Positions 37,534 to 46,982 of a stretch of 64,000 nucleotides of DNA are shown in pieces. The stretch spans positions 62,001 through 126,000 of the forward strand of contig CAVPNH010000016.1 of NCBI GenBank assembly GCA_963706755.1, written 5' to 3'. The stretch's first letter is position 1. Every line of letters starts with the position of its first letter. Below the pieces are notes generated by a model, which was given only the letters and a program-made list of their open reading frames with translations, did no database searches and was not told where the DNA came from. This DNA comes from RPQJ01 sp963706755. Its GTDB lineage: Bacteria; Pseudomonadota; Gammaproteobacteria; Steroidobacterales; Steroidobacteraceae. The position numbers and the translations under genes were made by a program.

Positions 37534-38787
37534 TCAGCCGATCTTCGCGGCCACGACGCCGAGCTCGCGCAGGATCGCTTCCGCGATCGGCCCGGAGCGG
37601 CGCTGCTCGCGTTCGCGGTCGAGCACGCGGTTCACGACCGCGTAGTCGAGGTCCATGAAGGTGAGCGGCTCGAGCCGGCCCTCCATCGCCTCGGCAAACA
37701 CCTTGTGCAGCGAGCGGCGGGTGATCGCGCGGCCGCCGAGCCCGGCGATCACCGTGTGCACGAGGTCCGGCGATCCCGCGTAGGACGCGGACACGTTGTT
37801 CGACACGATCCCGCCCATGCCCACCGCGAGGCTCTTCTCCAGCACCACGATGCGCTTCGCACCGGCGAGCGCCTCGCGGACCGCGGCCGCGGGCCACGGG
37901 CGGAAGCAGCTGATCCCGAGCACGCCGATCCGCGCGCCGCGCTCGCGCATCTCGTCCACCGTGTCCTTGATGGTGCCGAGCACGGAGCCCAGCGCGACCA
38001 CCACGGTCTCGGCGTCCTCGAGGCGGTAGCCGCGCACGAGGCCGCCGCTGTCGCGGCCGAAGATGCGGCGGAATTCGTCGGCCCATGCCGGGATGAGCTC
38101 GAGCGCCTGGCGCTGCTTGGCGTGCGCGAGGTAGCGGACCTCCATGAACGCCTCCGGGCCGACCATGGCGCCGATCGAGACCGGGTCGGCGGGGTCCAGC
38201 ACCTGGCGCGGCACGTAGGGCGGCAGGTACGCGTCCACCTGCGCCTGAGTCGGCAGGTCGACGCGCTCGTAGGCGTGGGTGAGGATGAAACCGTCCATGC
38301 ACACCATCACGGGCAGCGAGAGTTCCTCGCCGAGGCGGAAGGCCTGGATGTGCAGGTCGAGCGCCTCCTGGTTGTCCTCCGCGAAGAGCTGGATCCAGCC
38401 GCAGTCGCGCTGGGAGAGCACGTCCGAGTGATCGTTCCAGATGTTGATCGGCGCGCCGATCGCGCGGTTCGCGACGGTCATGACGATCGGCAGCCCCAGC
38501 CCCGCCGCGTTGTAGACGGCCTCGGCCATGAAGAGCAGCCCCTGGCTCGCCGTCGCGGTGTAGGCGCGCGCCCCGGCGGCGGAGGCCCCGATAGCGACCG
38601 ACATGGCGGCGAACTCGGACTCGACGTTGATGAACTCGCAGGGCGAGAGCTTGCCCGCGTCGACCATGCGCCCGAGCCCCTCGACGATGTGGGTCTGCGG
38701 CGAGATGGGATACGCGCAGATCACCTCGGGGCGACAGAGCGCCACCGCCTCTGCGACGGCGGCCGAGCCTTCAACCTGCTTCAGCAC
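37534..38787 (-). CDS. 2-oxoacid:acceptor oxidoreductase, alpha subunit (PorA-like)
   Basis: The 417-residue alpha subunit has the PYR-domain block Y-P-I-S-P-Q-T-H-I and the E-S-E-F-A-A-M-S segment with the ThDP-activating Glu. The PorA signature A-P-I-N-I-W-N-D-H-S-D-V-L-S-Q-R-D-C-G-W-I-Q-L closely matches pyruvate-type enzymes rather than 2-oxoglutarate or indolepyruvate enzymes. It overlaps the gamma stop by 17 nt. Pyruvate is the most likely substrate, with 2-oxobutyrate or other short oxoacids possible. Confidence 0.92.
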   Translation of the reverse strand: MLKQVEGSAAVAEAVALCRPEVICAYPISPQTHIVEGLGRMVDAGKLSPCEFINVESEFAAMSVAIGASAAGARAYTATASQGLLFMAEAVYNAAGLGLPIVMTVANRAIGAPINIWNDHSDVLSQRDCGWIQLFAEDNQEALDLHIQAFRLGEELSLPVMVCMDGFILTHAYERVDLPTQAQVDAYLPPYVPRQVLDPADPVSIGAMVGPEAFMEVRYLAHAKQRQALELIPAWADEFRRIFGRDSGGLVRGYRLEDAETVVVALGSVLGTIKDTVDEMRERGARIGVLGISCFRPWPAAAVREALAGAKRIVVLEKSLAVGMGGIVSNNVSASYAGSPDLVHTVIAGLGGRAITRRSLHKVFAEAMEGRLEPLTFMDLDYAVVNRVLDREREQRRSGPIAEAILRELGVVAAKIG

Positions 38788-39361
38788 TTGCGACTCCCTG
38801 CATTTCCCGCAATACGCATGCGTGGGCGACTTCGGCGGCGGCCACGTTGGCCTCGGCCACCTTCGCCGGGAACTTCTCGCGGATTGCGGCCGCGACGGAC
38901 TCGAGCGAGATGCGTCCCGAGAGTGCCGCGAAGCCCGCGAGCAGCGCAGCGTTCGGCACGGGGCGCCCGATGTGCCTGAGTGCGAGCTCCGTCGCCGGGA
39001 CCGTGCAGCGACGGTCCCGGCGGAAGCTGGCGAGGAATTCGCCGATGCCGAGTTCCTCGAACGTCCTCGAGGTGTTGATCACGATGTAGCCGTCCGGCAT
39101 GAGCCCGCCGAAAACGTCCACCTGGTGCAGCAGCGTCGGGTCCTGGATGATGATCGCGTCGGGTGCCAGCACCGGCTCCCGGAGGCGGATGGGCCTCGCG
39201 TCGATGCGGCAGAATGCGACCACCGGCGCGCCCGTGCGCTCCGAGCCGAAGCTCGGGAAGGCCTGGGCGTGGCGGCCCTCGCGGAACGCCGCGACGGACA
39301 GCAGTTCGGCGGCGGTGACGACGCCCTGGCCACCGCGCCCGTGTATGCGTACCTGGAACAT
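38771..39361 (-). CDS. 2-oxoacid:acceptor oxidoreductase, gamma subunit
   Basis: ATG 39361 gives the classic M-F-Q-V-R-I-H-G-R-G-G-Q-G-V-V-T-A-A-E-L gamma-subunit start (CoA-binding Rossmann-like domain). S-E-R-T-G-A-P-V and N-T-S-R-T follow. The length of 196 aa is normal. It heads the gamma-alpha-beta-flavoprotein operon. The upstream region on the minus strand (39362 onward) borders the comM remnant and should hold the operon promoter. Confidence 0.92.
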   Translation of the reverse strand: MFQVRIHGRGGQGVVTAAELLSVAAFREGRHAQAFPSFGSERTGAPVVAFCRIDARPIRLREPVLAPDAIIIQDPTLLHQVDVFGGLMPDGYIVINTSRTFEELGIGEFLASFRRDRRCTVPATELALRHIGRPVPNAALLAGFAALSGRISLESVAAAIREKFPAKVAEANVAAAEVAHACVLREMQGVASAEAG

Positions 39362-39484
39362 GGGACTCCTGATCCTGGCCGGGAGTATGGACGATGCCGG
39401 CCCCTGGCCGGAACTGGCATCCGTGAGGACATGGATGGTGGCGCGGCATGCCGGTTGTCCGGGTCCTGGCGTGGCCGGCCGCTC

Positions 39485-39700
39485 GCGGGCAGGTCGCCGG
39501 CAGGCAACGGCCGGGTGCCCCTGCGGGCACCTCGGTGACCCGGCGTCGAACTGCCGCTGCGCGCCCGAGCGCATCGAAGCCTATCGCGCGCGGACCTCGC
39601 GGGCAGCGACGGCGTGGACCCGGCGCACGTGGCCGAGGCCATCGCCTTCCGGCAACTGGATCGACGCCTGTCCCGGGAGGCTGGTGTCATTTCACGCTGA
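39485..39700 (+). pseudogene. comM: Decayed comM (YifB-type Mg-chelatase-like ATPase) fragment
   Basis: Reading from 39513, G-C-P-C-G-H-L-G-D-P-A-S-N-C-R-C-A-P-E-R-I-E-A-Y-R matches the ComM zinc-finger-like segment (C-P-C-G-x-L-G-D followed by C-R-C-x-P). Eight bases later, in another frame, A-D-L-A-G-S-D-G-V-D-P-A-H-V-A-E-A and A-F-R-Q-L-D-R match the extreme C-terminus of ComM. The central and N-terminal parts are missing, and the two pieces are joined by an internal deletion. ComM aids branch migration in natural transformation. The remaining bases to 39974 show no gene; TTGACA at 39834 has no good -10 partner. Confidence 0.7.
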
Positions 39701-39974
39701 TCCGGACCGGGAGACGGGCCCACGGACGGGCGCAACGGCGATCCAATCAGTCCCCGGAAGTCCGCTGGCGTCAGCCCGTGGAACCGATGTGACCGTTGGG
39801 CCCGCGGCACCCTGCCGGCGATGAATGTGCGCATTGACAGCAGGATTGCCGGACTGGTGTCCGGCAGTCACTAACAGGAGCGCACTTCCCCAGGTGTCGG
39901 CGCAGCGCAGGACACCGTCGGGGAGAACGACCAGTGAGTGCCGCTCTTTCCGGCATTTCGCGGGGGACAAGTCC

Positions 39975-40454
39975 ATGGCTGGACATCTTCGCCTCGGCAG
40001 CATTCTGATTTGCCTGTTGCTTGCTGCTGGGGTCGCGATCGCGGCCACGGCAACGTACGATTACGACGCTCTGGGGCGCCTCACGCGTGTTCAATATGCC
40101 GATGGCAAAGTCGCGATCTACCGATACGACGCGGCCGGCAACCGCACTCAAGTCCTGAGCGGTACCCTACCGGCGGTTCCCGCTTCGATCACTGTTCCGT
40201 CGAGCAGTGCGACAGGTGCCTACACGGTCAGTTGGGGCGCCGCCTCCGGTACGGTCACAGCCTACAAGCTCTACCAGGCTTCCAATGCAAGCTTCTCGGG
40301 CCAGACACTCGTCTACAGCGGGACGGCGCTGAGCGTCGCGCTGTCGGGCCGCAGCAACGGGACCTATTACTACCGTGTGCAGGCCTGCTTCGACGCCGAC
40401 TGCAGCGCCTACCGGACCGGAGCCAACGGCGTGGTCGTTGTGATCGGCCCGTAG
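39975..40454 (+). CDS. Small exported protein with one YD repeat and an FN3-like domain
   Basis: ATG 39975 gives a signal peptide ending V-A-I-A-A. The mature 140 residues have Y-D-Y-D-A-L-G-R-L-T-R-V and Y-R-Y-D-A-A-G-N-R-T, the YD/RHS repeat, then a fibronectin-III-like segment with Y-K-L-Y-Q-A-S and T-Y-Y-Y-R-V-Q-A-C. It lies 94 bp upstream of the large RHS gene and may be an accessory surface protein or a trimmed relative. Confidence in the domains is good; the function is unknown. Confidence 0.7.
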   Translation: MAGHLRLGSILICLLLAAGVAIAATATYDYDALGRLTRVQYADGKVAIYRYDAAGNRTQVLSGTLPAVPASITVPSSSATGAYTVSWGAASGTVTAYKLYQASNASFSGQTLVYSGTALSVALSGRSNGTYYYRVQACFDADCSAYRTGANGVVVVIGP

Positions 40455-40548
40455 CGCAGCGCCAATGACCCATCGATCATTCTCGTTGCGCAGGACGAAA
40501 GGCCGCCGCCCCAGCACGACTGCCCTTGAGGATGCCAGGGAGCTGACC

Positions 40549-43500
40549 ATGTCACACGGAGCATCTCCTGTTGCCCAGGCCCGCATTTCCGCGCTTGTCG
40601 TTCTGAAAGCTCTATTGGCATCAGCCGCGCTGCTCGGTTCAACGACAGCCGCCAATGCTCAGGAAGAAGAGCCGATCATACCCTTGCCGCCGATCGATGC
40701 GCCGCAGGCCGCCAGCGCCCAGGAAGAAGTTCCGATCGTGATTTCGCCGCTGCGCATTGAGAGCGACCCGAACGGAGTCAACGTCGTAAGCGGAACGGCC
40801 GCGATGGATACGCCGGTGCTCTCGGCGCCGGGCGCCCCCAACCTGCGCTTCGACCGTGTACAGAACGCCGCCCCCTATGTGTCGGGCAAGCTTTGGGGTA
40901 GTGCGGGCGAATACCCTCAAGCCACGTTCTCCGTGCACACAATCGCTGGCATGTCAGAGTCGTTCAAGTGCATGGACTACGACTGCCAGAGCGTCACGGG
41001 CGCCGGGTCGACGTTCATTCAAAATGCGAGATCCTACACGACGGGCAACAGCGGTGAACGCTACACGTTCAATCTGAAGCACGTCATGACGACGACGACC
41101 AATCCAGTCACGCTCCTGTACTACGCGTCGTCCGTGAGCTACCCGAATGGCGAGATCCTCACGTTTACCTACGACACCGCGGGGCTTCCGGGCGATACGT
41201 TCAATCGTACTTTCTACCGACCGATCAGGGTGTCGAGCAATCTCGGGTTCTTCATCACGATTTCGTACCACCCGGGCGCGCTCGGCACCAGCGGCTGGAA
41301 CTCCCCGGCGGAAGCGGCGATCTACAACGCGTCCGATCCATCGACACCGCTCGGCCGGCTGATTTATAGCGCCGACGGTACAACGATCACGGATATCGGC
41401 GGGCGCATCTATACCTGCACCGGTTGCCAGAACTTCCTGGGAACCTCAATCGAGACGTCCGCCGGAAGTCTGACCCTTCCTGGCGAGGCGTCGCCAGTCC
41501 GGCAAGTTACACGCAACCCGAACTATTCCATCATCGGAACGGTCACTCGGGACGGCGTCGCGTGGAATTACGCCTACACAAATGTGCGCAACGACTCGAC
41601 GCTGCAGGGCTACTGGTACGACCGCGTCACCGCGACCGGGCCGAATGGCTACAACGTTGCCTACGACATGCACGTGTCGGATGGACGCAATGTCATGACG
41701 CGCATTACCGACCCACTTGGGCGGGTCACGACCGTCAACTTTGACTCAGCCTACCGCCTGACCAGCATCGTTCATCCGGAGAGCAACTCAGAATCGGTTA
41801 TCTACGATAGTCTCGGCAACGTCACATCCAAGACCACTACGCCAAAGCCCGGTTCCGGGCTGACCGCGGTCAGCGAGACCACGAGTTTTCCGTCCAGCGG
41901 CTGTGACGGCGTCGTCTTCAACATTCTGTGTTTCCGGCCGCTTTGGTTTCGCGACGCCCTCGGACGACAGACCGACTTCGCCTACAACACGAAGGGGCAA
42001 CTCACTGAGCGCACGGATCCGGCGGACGCCGCGGGCCTGCGGCGCAAGACGTATGTGACCTACGATACGAGCACGGGAATCAGCCGGCCGAGCGTGGTGC
42101 GGGTGTGCGGGGACGTCACGACCTGCGGCACCGCCGACGAGATCCGCACGGAGTACGAATACTGGGGCAACACGCTGCTGCCTTCCATCGTGCGCCGAAT
42201 CGATGCGGCTCGTGGAGAAACCCTGGAGACACACAACACCTACGACTCGGCGGGCCGGCTGCTTATGTCGGACGGCCCGCTTCCGGGCACGAGCGATGCC
42301 GTCTTCAACCACTACGACCAGTATGGGCGGAAGACCTGGGACATAGGCCCGGCTGACGACGACGGGATGCGCGTGGCCAGGCATTTCGACTATCGGGATT
42401 CGGATGACAGGGTCATGGCGATCGAAGAAGGGTCGGTAGCGGATCCGTTGAACCCGGTGTTGGACATCAGCAAACGCACGGACAACGCGTACGACGACCA
42501 CCGCAATCTGGCTGTGGAGGCACTGAAGTCGTCAGACGGTTCCACATACGTGCTCACCCAGCGCACCTACGACGACCGCGGGCGGGTCGATTGCGAGGCC
42601 CGGCGCATGAATCCGGATGCGTTCACCGCGCTTCCGGCAAGCGCCTGCACGCTCGGCACGCCGGGCCCGTTCGGTGACGACCGGATCACCCGCAACGTCT
42701 ACGACGCCGCCAGCGAGCTGCTGCAGATACAGCGCGCGTACGGCACCTCCATCCAGCAGAACTATGCCACCTATACGTACTCGTCCAATGGCCAGCGCAA
42801 GACGGTCAAGGACGCCAACAACAACCTGACGACCTTCGAGTTCGACGGCTTCGACCGCCTGGTGAAGATGCGCTTCCCGGTGGCGACGTCCGGGGCCGGC
42901 CAGTCGAGCACCACGGATTACGAGCAATATGGATACGACAGCGTCGGCAATCGAACGTCGCTGCGGAAGAGGGACGCCAAGACGATTACCTTTGCCTACG
43001 ACGCGCTGAACCGGGTACGGCTCAAGACGGTGCCGACCTCCACGAGTGGAGTACCTGGATACAGCGTGTATTACGGCTACGAGGTGCGTGGCCTGCAGCT
43101 CTACGCCCGATTCAGCTCGGCCACGGGCTCCGGTATTACCAACACCTACGACGGGTTCGGCCGTCTGCGCACCTCGACCACCAACCTGGACGGTGTGACC
43201 CGAACCGTGACGTCAGACTACGACGCACACGGCAACCGGACTCGAATTACCCATCCGGATGGTGTCTTCTTTGATTATCAGTACGACCCGGCCGATCAAT
43301 TCAATTCCTTGTCCGAGAACGGGGCGTCGACACTTGCAACGATTGCATATGACGAATTCCATCGACGCTCGCGCATCGATCGTGACACGACGGGTGCGGT
43401 CACGACCTTCACCCCGGATCCGATCTCGCGGCTTCTGTCGATCTTTCAAGACCTGGATGGAGGCGGTACGGCCAACGATCTCGCGATCGGCTTCGCCTAC

Positions 43501-44778
43501 AATCCCGCGAGCCAGATCGAGGCACGCTCGCAGACCAACGATGCCTACGACTATCAGATCCCGGCCGAGAGCCGAACCTACACGTCGAACGGCAGGAACC
43601 AGTACACGCAGATCGCGGGCACTGGCGCGGCCACGTTGGCGTGGGACGCCAACGGCAACCTCACCTCCGACGGCTCCACGACGTTCGTCTATGACACCGA
43701 GAATCGCCTCACCGGCGCCAGCGGCGCCAAGAGCGCGACGCTGACCTACGATCCGCTCGGCCGCCTGTATCAGGCCACCACGAGTGCGGGTACCGCCCGT
43801 TTCCTGTATGACGGCGATCGACTGATCGCCGAGTACAGCACCAGCGGAGTCGTCCAGCGGCGCTATGTGCACGGTGCCGGCGTTGACGAGCCGCTGGTCT
43901 GGTACGAAGGAGCGACCGTCTCGGCAGCCAACCGCCGATACCTGCATGCGGATCACCAAGGCTCCATCGTTGCGCTGACCGGCGCGACGGGAGGGACGAT
44001 TCAGAAGAACGTCTACGACGCCCACGGCGTGACGACTGCCGCGAACACCGGGCGCTTCCAGTACACGGGCCAAGCCGCGATCCCGCAGATCGGCCTCTAC
44101 TACTACAAGGCGCGGTTCTACAATCCGGCGCTGGGTCGGTTCATGCAGACGGATCCGATTGGTTACGACGATGACATGAACCTCTACACATACGTCGGCA
44201 ACGATCCGCTGGACAAGATAGATCCCAAAGGCACTGACGCTCTTTGGGTCAATAATCCCGACGGGAGCACGACGCTGATAATCCCGGTGCAATTTAGCGG
44301 TGCGGGAGCAACCGCTGAGAATGTTGCCGCGATCGTTGCCAGAGTTAATTCACTAAGCATCGCTGACGCAGGTATACATATCCAGGCGGTCTCAACCAGT
44401 AAACCAATGAATGGTGTCCTGAACAAGATGGACTTTAGTCCCGGCTATGACAACAAGATGTGCGGTAGCGCAGGCGAGTGCGTGAACAGGCTTGGCGGCA
44501 ACATATCTCACATCAACAGCGCCAATTATCAAGCTACAGATGCGGCCGCACACGATGTCCTACACTTTGCGGGAATCAAGGACCAGTACATTGAAGGGCC
44601 GCCGGATGAGGAGGGGAATCGGACGAACACGCCTGCGCCCGGATATTCGAACAGTAACATCATGACATCTCGGAGCGGCACAGAGCTAAGGCCTCAGCAA
44701 GCCCAGGAAGCTAAGAGCAACCGGACGACAAAGAACTGTGCGGTCGAAATAGGGTCGAGGATTCCGGTATGTCACTAA
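40549..44778 (+). CDS. Exported RHS/YD-repeat polymorphic toxin with a C-terminal zincin-like tip
   Basis: ATG 40549 is preceded by AGGGAG and gives a long signal peptide ending A-N-A-Q. The 1,409-residue product has many YD repeats (Y-D-x-x-G-N-x-T) from about residue 400 and the RHS hallmark Y-Y-Y-K-A-R-F-Y-N-P-A-L-G-R-F-M-Q-T-D-P-I-G. The variable tip (from about 44227, residue 1227) contains A-A-H-D-V-L-H-F-A-G-I-K-D-Q-Y (H1335, D1336, H1339). This resembles the H-E-x-x-H-x-x-G-x-x-D zinc protease motif with Asp in place of Glu. The tip is visibly richer in A+T than the core. The stop overlaps the next small gene. It is probably an intercellular toxin delivered outside the cell. Confidence 0.85.
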   Translation: MSHGASPVAQARISALVVLKALLASAALLGSTTAANAQEEEPIIPLPPIDAPQAASAQEEVPIVISPLRIESDPNGVNVVSGTAAMDTPVLSAPGAPNLRFDRVQNAAPYVSGKLWGSAGEYPQATFSVHTIAGMSESFKCMDYDCQSVTGAGSTFIQNARSYTTGNSGERYTFNLKHVMTTTTNPVTLLYYASSVSYPNGEILTFTYDTAGLPGDTFNRTFYRPIRVSSNLGFFITISYHPGALGTSGWNSPAEAAIYNASDPSTPLGRLIYSADGTTITDIGGRIYTCTGCQNFLGTSIETSAGSLTLPGEASPVRQVTRNPNYSIIGTVTRDGVAWNYAYTNVRNDSTLQGYWYDRVTATGPNGYNVAYDMHVSDGRNVMTRITDPLGRVTTVNFDSAYRLTSIVHPESNSESVIYDSLGNVTSKTTTPKPGSGLTAVSETTSFPSSGCDGVVFNILCFRPLWFRDALGRQTDFAYNTKGQLTERTDPADAAGLRRKTYVTYDTSTGISRPSVVRVCGDVTTCGTADEIRTEYEYWGNTLLPSIVRRIDAARGETLETHNTYDSAGRLLMSDGPLPGTSDAVFNHYDQYGRKTWDIGPADDDGMRVARHFDYRDSDDRVMAIEEGSVADPLNPVLDISKRTDNAYDDHRNLAVEALKSSDGSTYVLTQRTYDDRGRVDCEARRMNPDAFTALPASACTLGTPGPFGDDRITRNVYDAASELLQIQRAYGTSIQQNYATYTYSSNGQRKTVKDANNNLTTFEFDGFDRLVKMRFPVATSGAGQSSTTDYEQYGYDSVGNRTSLRKRDAKTITFAYDALNRVRLKTVPTSTSGVPGYSVYYGYEVRGLQLYARFSSATGSGITNTYDGFGRLRTSTTNLDGVTRTVTSDYDAHGNRTRITHPDGVFFDYQYDPADQFNSLSENGASTLATIAYDEFHRRSRIDRDTTGAVTTFTPDPISRLLSIFQDLDGGGTANDLAIGFAYNPASQIEARSQTNDAYDYQIPAESRTYTSNGRNQYTQIAGTGAATLAWDANGNLTSDGSTTFVYDTENRLTGASGAKSATLTYDPLGRLYQATTSAGTARFLYDGDRLIAEYSTSGVVQRRYVHGAGVDEPLVWYEGATVSAANRRYLHADHQGSIVALTGATGGTIQKNVYDAHGVTTAANTGRFQYTGQAAIPQIGLYYYKARFYNPALGRFMQTDPIGYDDDMNLYTYVGNDPLDKIDPKGTDALWVNNPDGSTTLIIPVQFSGAGATAENVAAIVARVNSLSIADAGIHIQAVSTSKPMNGVLNKMDFSPGYDNKMCGSAGECVNRLGGNISHINSANYQATDAAAHDVLHFAGIKDQYIEGPPDEEGNRTNTPAPGYSNSNIMTSRSGTELRPQQAQEAKSNRTTKNCAVEIGSRIPVCH
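42808..44208 (+). repeat. RHS core region shared with two downstream cassettes
   Basis: Bases 43075-44208 align without indels to 45300-46433 (offset 2225). Bases 42808-43128 and 43129-44208 align without indels to 47632-47952 and 49349-50428 (offsets 4824 and 6220, differing by the IS256-type insertion). Differences are scattered substitutions. Homology stops right after the G-N-D-P-type end of the RHS core, where the tips begin. Confidence 0.9.
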
Positions 44779-45176
44779 TCTCCAAGAGCATCATTGCCAT
44801 GACACTGCTTGCGCTGGCGGCCTGCGCAACGGCATCTCCGTCTGCGCATACAACTCTTGTCGAAGTGTGGCGCGGCGGTGACGACGGACTGACGTCCCGC
44901 TTCGCCGATGCAATTGAAGAGGCTTTCCAGCGGGCGCCCGAGTTCTCGTTGAGTTCAGGTAAAGTACCTGGCACCCTCGTTGTAACAATTCCTACAAGTC
45001 TTGGCTGGACGCAGGTCGGGGAACGGACTGAGGTGACCTACGTCGTCGAGTTCAGCCGCGTGCCCAATGAAACACTACGGAGCAGCCGAGGAAGCTGCCT
45101 AGAGAATCGACTTCAGGACTGCGTGGCGCAAGTGCTGGAGGAGGCACGAGCGGTGACCCTGACGCTCCGGCGGTGA
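44769..45176 (+). CDS. Candidate immunity lipoprotein for the first RHS tip
   Basis: The 135-residue protein starts inside the last codons of the RHS gene (10-nt overlap). It has a lipoprotein signal L-A-L-A-A-C (C19) followed by A-T-A-S, so it should be anchored in the envelope. The mature part, about 115 residues, has strand-rich V-V-T-I-P-T and E-V-T-Y-V-V-E-F segments and a C-x7-C pair. No family is recognised. Position and size are those of an immunity gene. A lipidated immunity protein implies that the toxin acts in the periplasm or at the envelope. Confidence 0.65.
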   Translation: MSLISKSIIAMTLLALAACATASPSAHTTLVEVWRGGDDGLTSRFADAIEEAFQRAPEFSLSSGKVPGTLVVTIPTSLGWTQVGERTEVTYVVEFSRVPNETLRSSRGSCLENRLQDCVAQVLEEARAVTLTLRR

Positions 45177-45192
45177 CAGTGTCGGCAGAGGA

Positions 45193-45299
45193 GTTCCCAG
45201 GATTCAGTGGACACGTCACCGCCGAGGTTTGTGTGCCGCCTCGATCTGGTCGGGACTCATTCCGCCCAAGTGGCTGTGACGGCGAGTTGGATTGTAGAA
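45193..45299 (-). pseudogene. IS3-family transposase (OrfB) C-terminal remnant with its terminus
   Basis: On the minus strand, 45296-45216 reads Y-N-P-T-R-R-H-S-H-L-G-G-M-S-P-D-Q-I-E-A, a typical IS3-family integrase end, and then stops. It is followed by GTGTCCACTGAATCCTGG, which looks like an IS3-type terminal end. The remnant begins abruptly at 45299, exactly where homology to the RHS core starts (45300), so it marks the breakpoint that created the truncated cassette. Confidence 0.75.
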
Positions 45300-46982
45300 G
45301 GCTACGAGGTGCGTGGCCTGCAGCTCTACGCGCGATTCAGCTCGGACACGGGCTCCGGTATTACCAACACGTACGACGGGTTCGGTCGTCTGCTCACCTC
45401 GACCACGAATCTCGACGGTGTGACCCGAATCGTGACCTCAGACTACGACGCGCACGGCAACCGGACTCGAATTACCCATCCGGATGGTGTCTTTTTTGAT
45501 TATCAGTACGACCCGGCCGATCAACTCATTTCCTTGTCCGAGAACGGGGCGTCGACACTTGCAACGATTGCATATGACGAATTCCATCGACGAGAGCGCA
45601 TCGATCGTGACACGGCGGGAGCGGCAACGACCTTCACCCCAGATCCGATCTCGAGGCTTCTGTCGATCTTTCAAGACCTGGATGGAGACGGTACGGCCAA
45701 CGATCTTGCGATCGGCTTCGCCTACAATCCCGCAAGCCAGATCGAGGCGCGCTCGCAGACCAACGATGCCTACGACTATCAGATCCCGGCCGAGAGCCGA
45801 ACCTACACGTCGAATGGCAGGAACCAGTACACCCAGATTGCCGGAACCGGGGCTGCGACGCTCGGGTGGGACACCAACGGCAACCTCACCTCCGACGGCT
45901 CCACGACGTTTGTCTATGACACCGAGAATCGCCTCACCGGCGCCAGCGGCGCCAAGAGTGCGACGCTGACCTACGATCCGCTCGGGCGCCTGTATCAGGC
46001 CACCACGAGCGCCGGGACCTCCCGATTCCTCTACGACGCCGATCGCATGATGGCCGAATACAGCACCAGCGGTGCCGTCCAGCGCCGTCATGTCCACGGT
46101 GGGGGCGTTGACGAGCCGCTGGTCTGGTACGAAGGCTCAACCGTATCGAGCGCCAACCGCCGGTACCTGCATGCGGATCATCAAGGATCCATCGTGGCGC
46201 TCACGGGAGCGGCGGGAGGGACGATTCAGAAGAACGTCTATGACGCCTACGGCGTGACGACCGTCGTCAACACCGGGCGCTTCCAGTACACCGGCCAGGC
46301 CGCGATCCCGCAGATCGGTCTCTACTACTACAAGGCGAGGTTCTACAATCCGACCCTGGGTCGGTTCATGCAAACGGACTCGATCGGTTACGACGATGAC
46401 CTGAATCTTTATGCATATGTCGGGAATGATCCGGCCAATAGGACGGATCCGACGGGCGCGTCATGCGTGAAAAACAACGACCAGCAGTATTCGTGCCAGG
46501 TCGATTCTTTGAAGGATGCGAATGGAAGGGTGACTCTGCGAACGGATTTCTCAAAGCAGCAAGTGGCACTTGTGGCGAAATTTGAGAAGGCATATACAGC
46601 GGCGGTGAACTCGCTTGCAGAGAACCCTAATAGGACCGCGACAGTTAGCGGGCCGGACGGAAAGAAAACCGAAGTCAGCGCCGGACAAGTTGCGGGAATT
46701 CTACAGAGAGCCCAAGTGCAGGCGCTGCCGAAAATGGACAGGGCAATGAACTTTCAAGATGGTCGAATGGCGGTCGGCCGCAGAGGATTGACCGGGGAGG
46801 GCAAGATACATGGTATTCGTCAGGGCGATTCCGACCGAAACCTGAGAGTCGGGGTGACCCACGAGGGCATCCATGGTACGGGCGCCAATGACATGTGGGC
46901 AAACTGGGCGCCGGGAGCGTTCAACCTAGATCATCAAAAGTCCTTTAGTAGTGCGGCAGCCACGCTGCTCGATGAGCAATGA
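45300..46982 (+). pseudogene. Orphan RHS-CT cassette 2 (5'-truncated) with an H-E-x-x-H tip
   Basis: The frame is open from upstream GTG 45207 inside the IS3 remnant but has no credible start, signal peptide or N-terminal RHS part. It carries 378 codons of RHS core to G-R-F-M-Q-T-D-S-I-G-Y and then a distinct tip of about 180 codons. The tip contains G-V-T-H-E-G-I-H-G-T-G, an H-E-x-x-H zincin motif (about 46860-46874), and ends S-S-A-A-A-T-L-L-D-E-Q. As it stands it is silent, but recombination through the shared core could place this tip on the full gene upstream. Confidence 0.8.

Noticed and set aside
39099..39824. 241-codon ORF upstream of the RHS island
   Set aside because: Only short parts resemble ComM and they change frame. 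The rest is antisense to the gamma subunit or non-coding.
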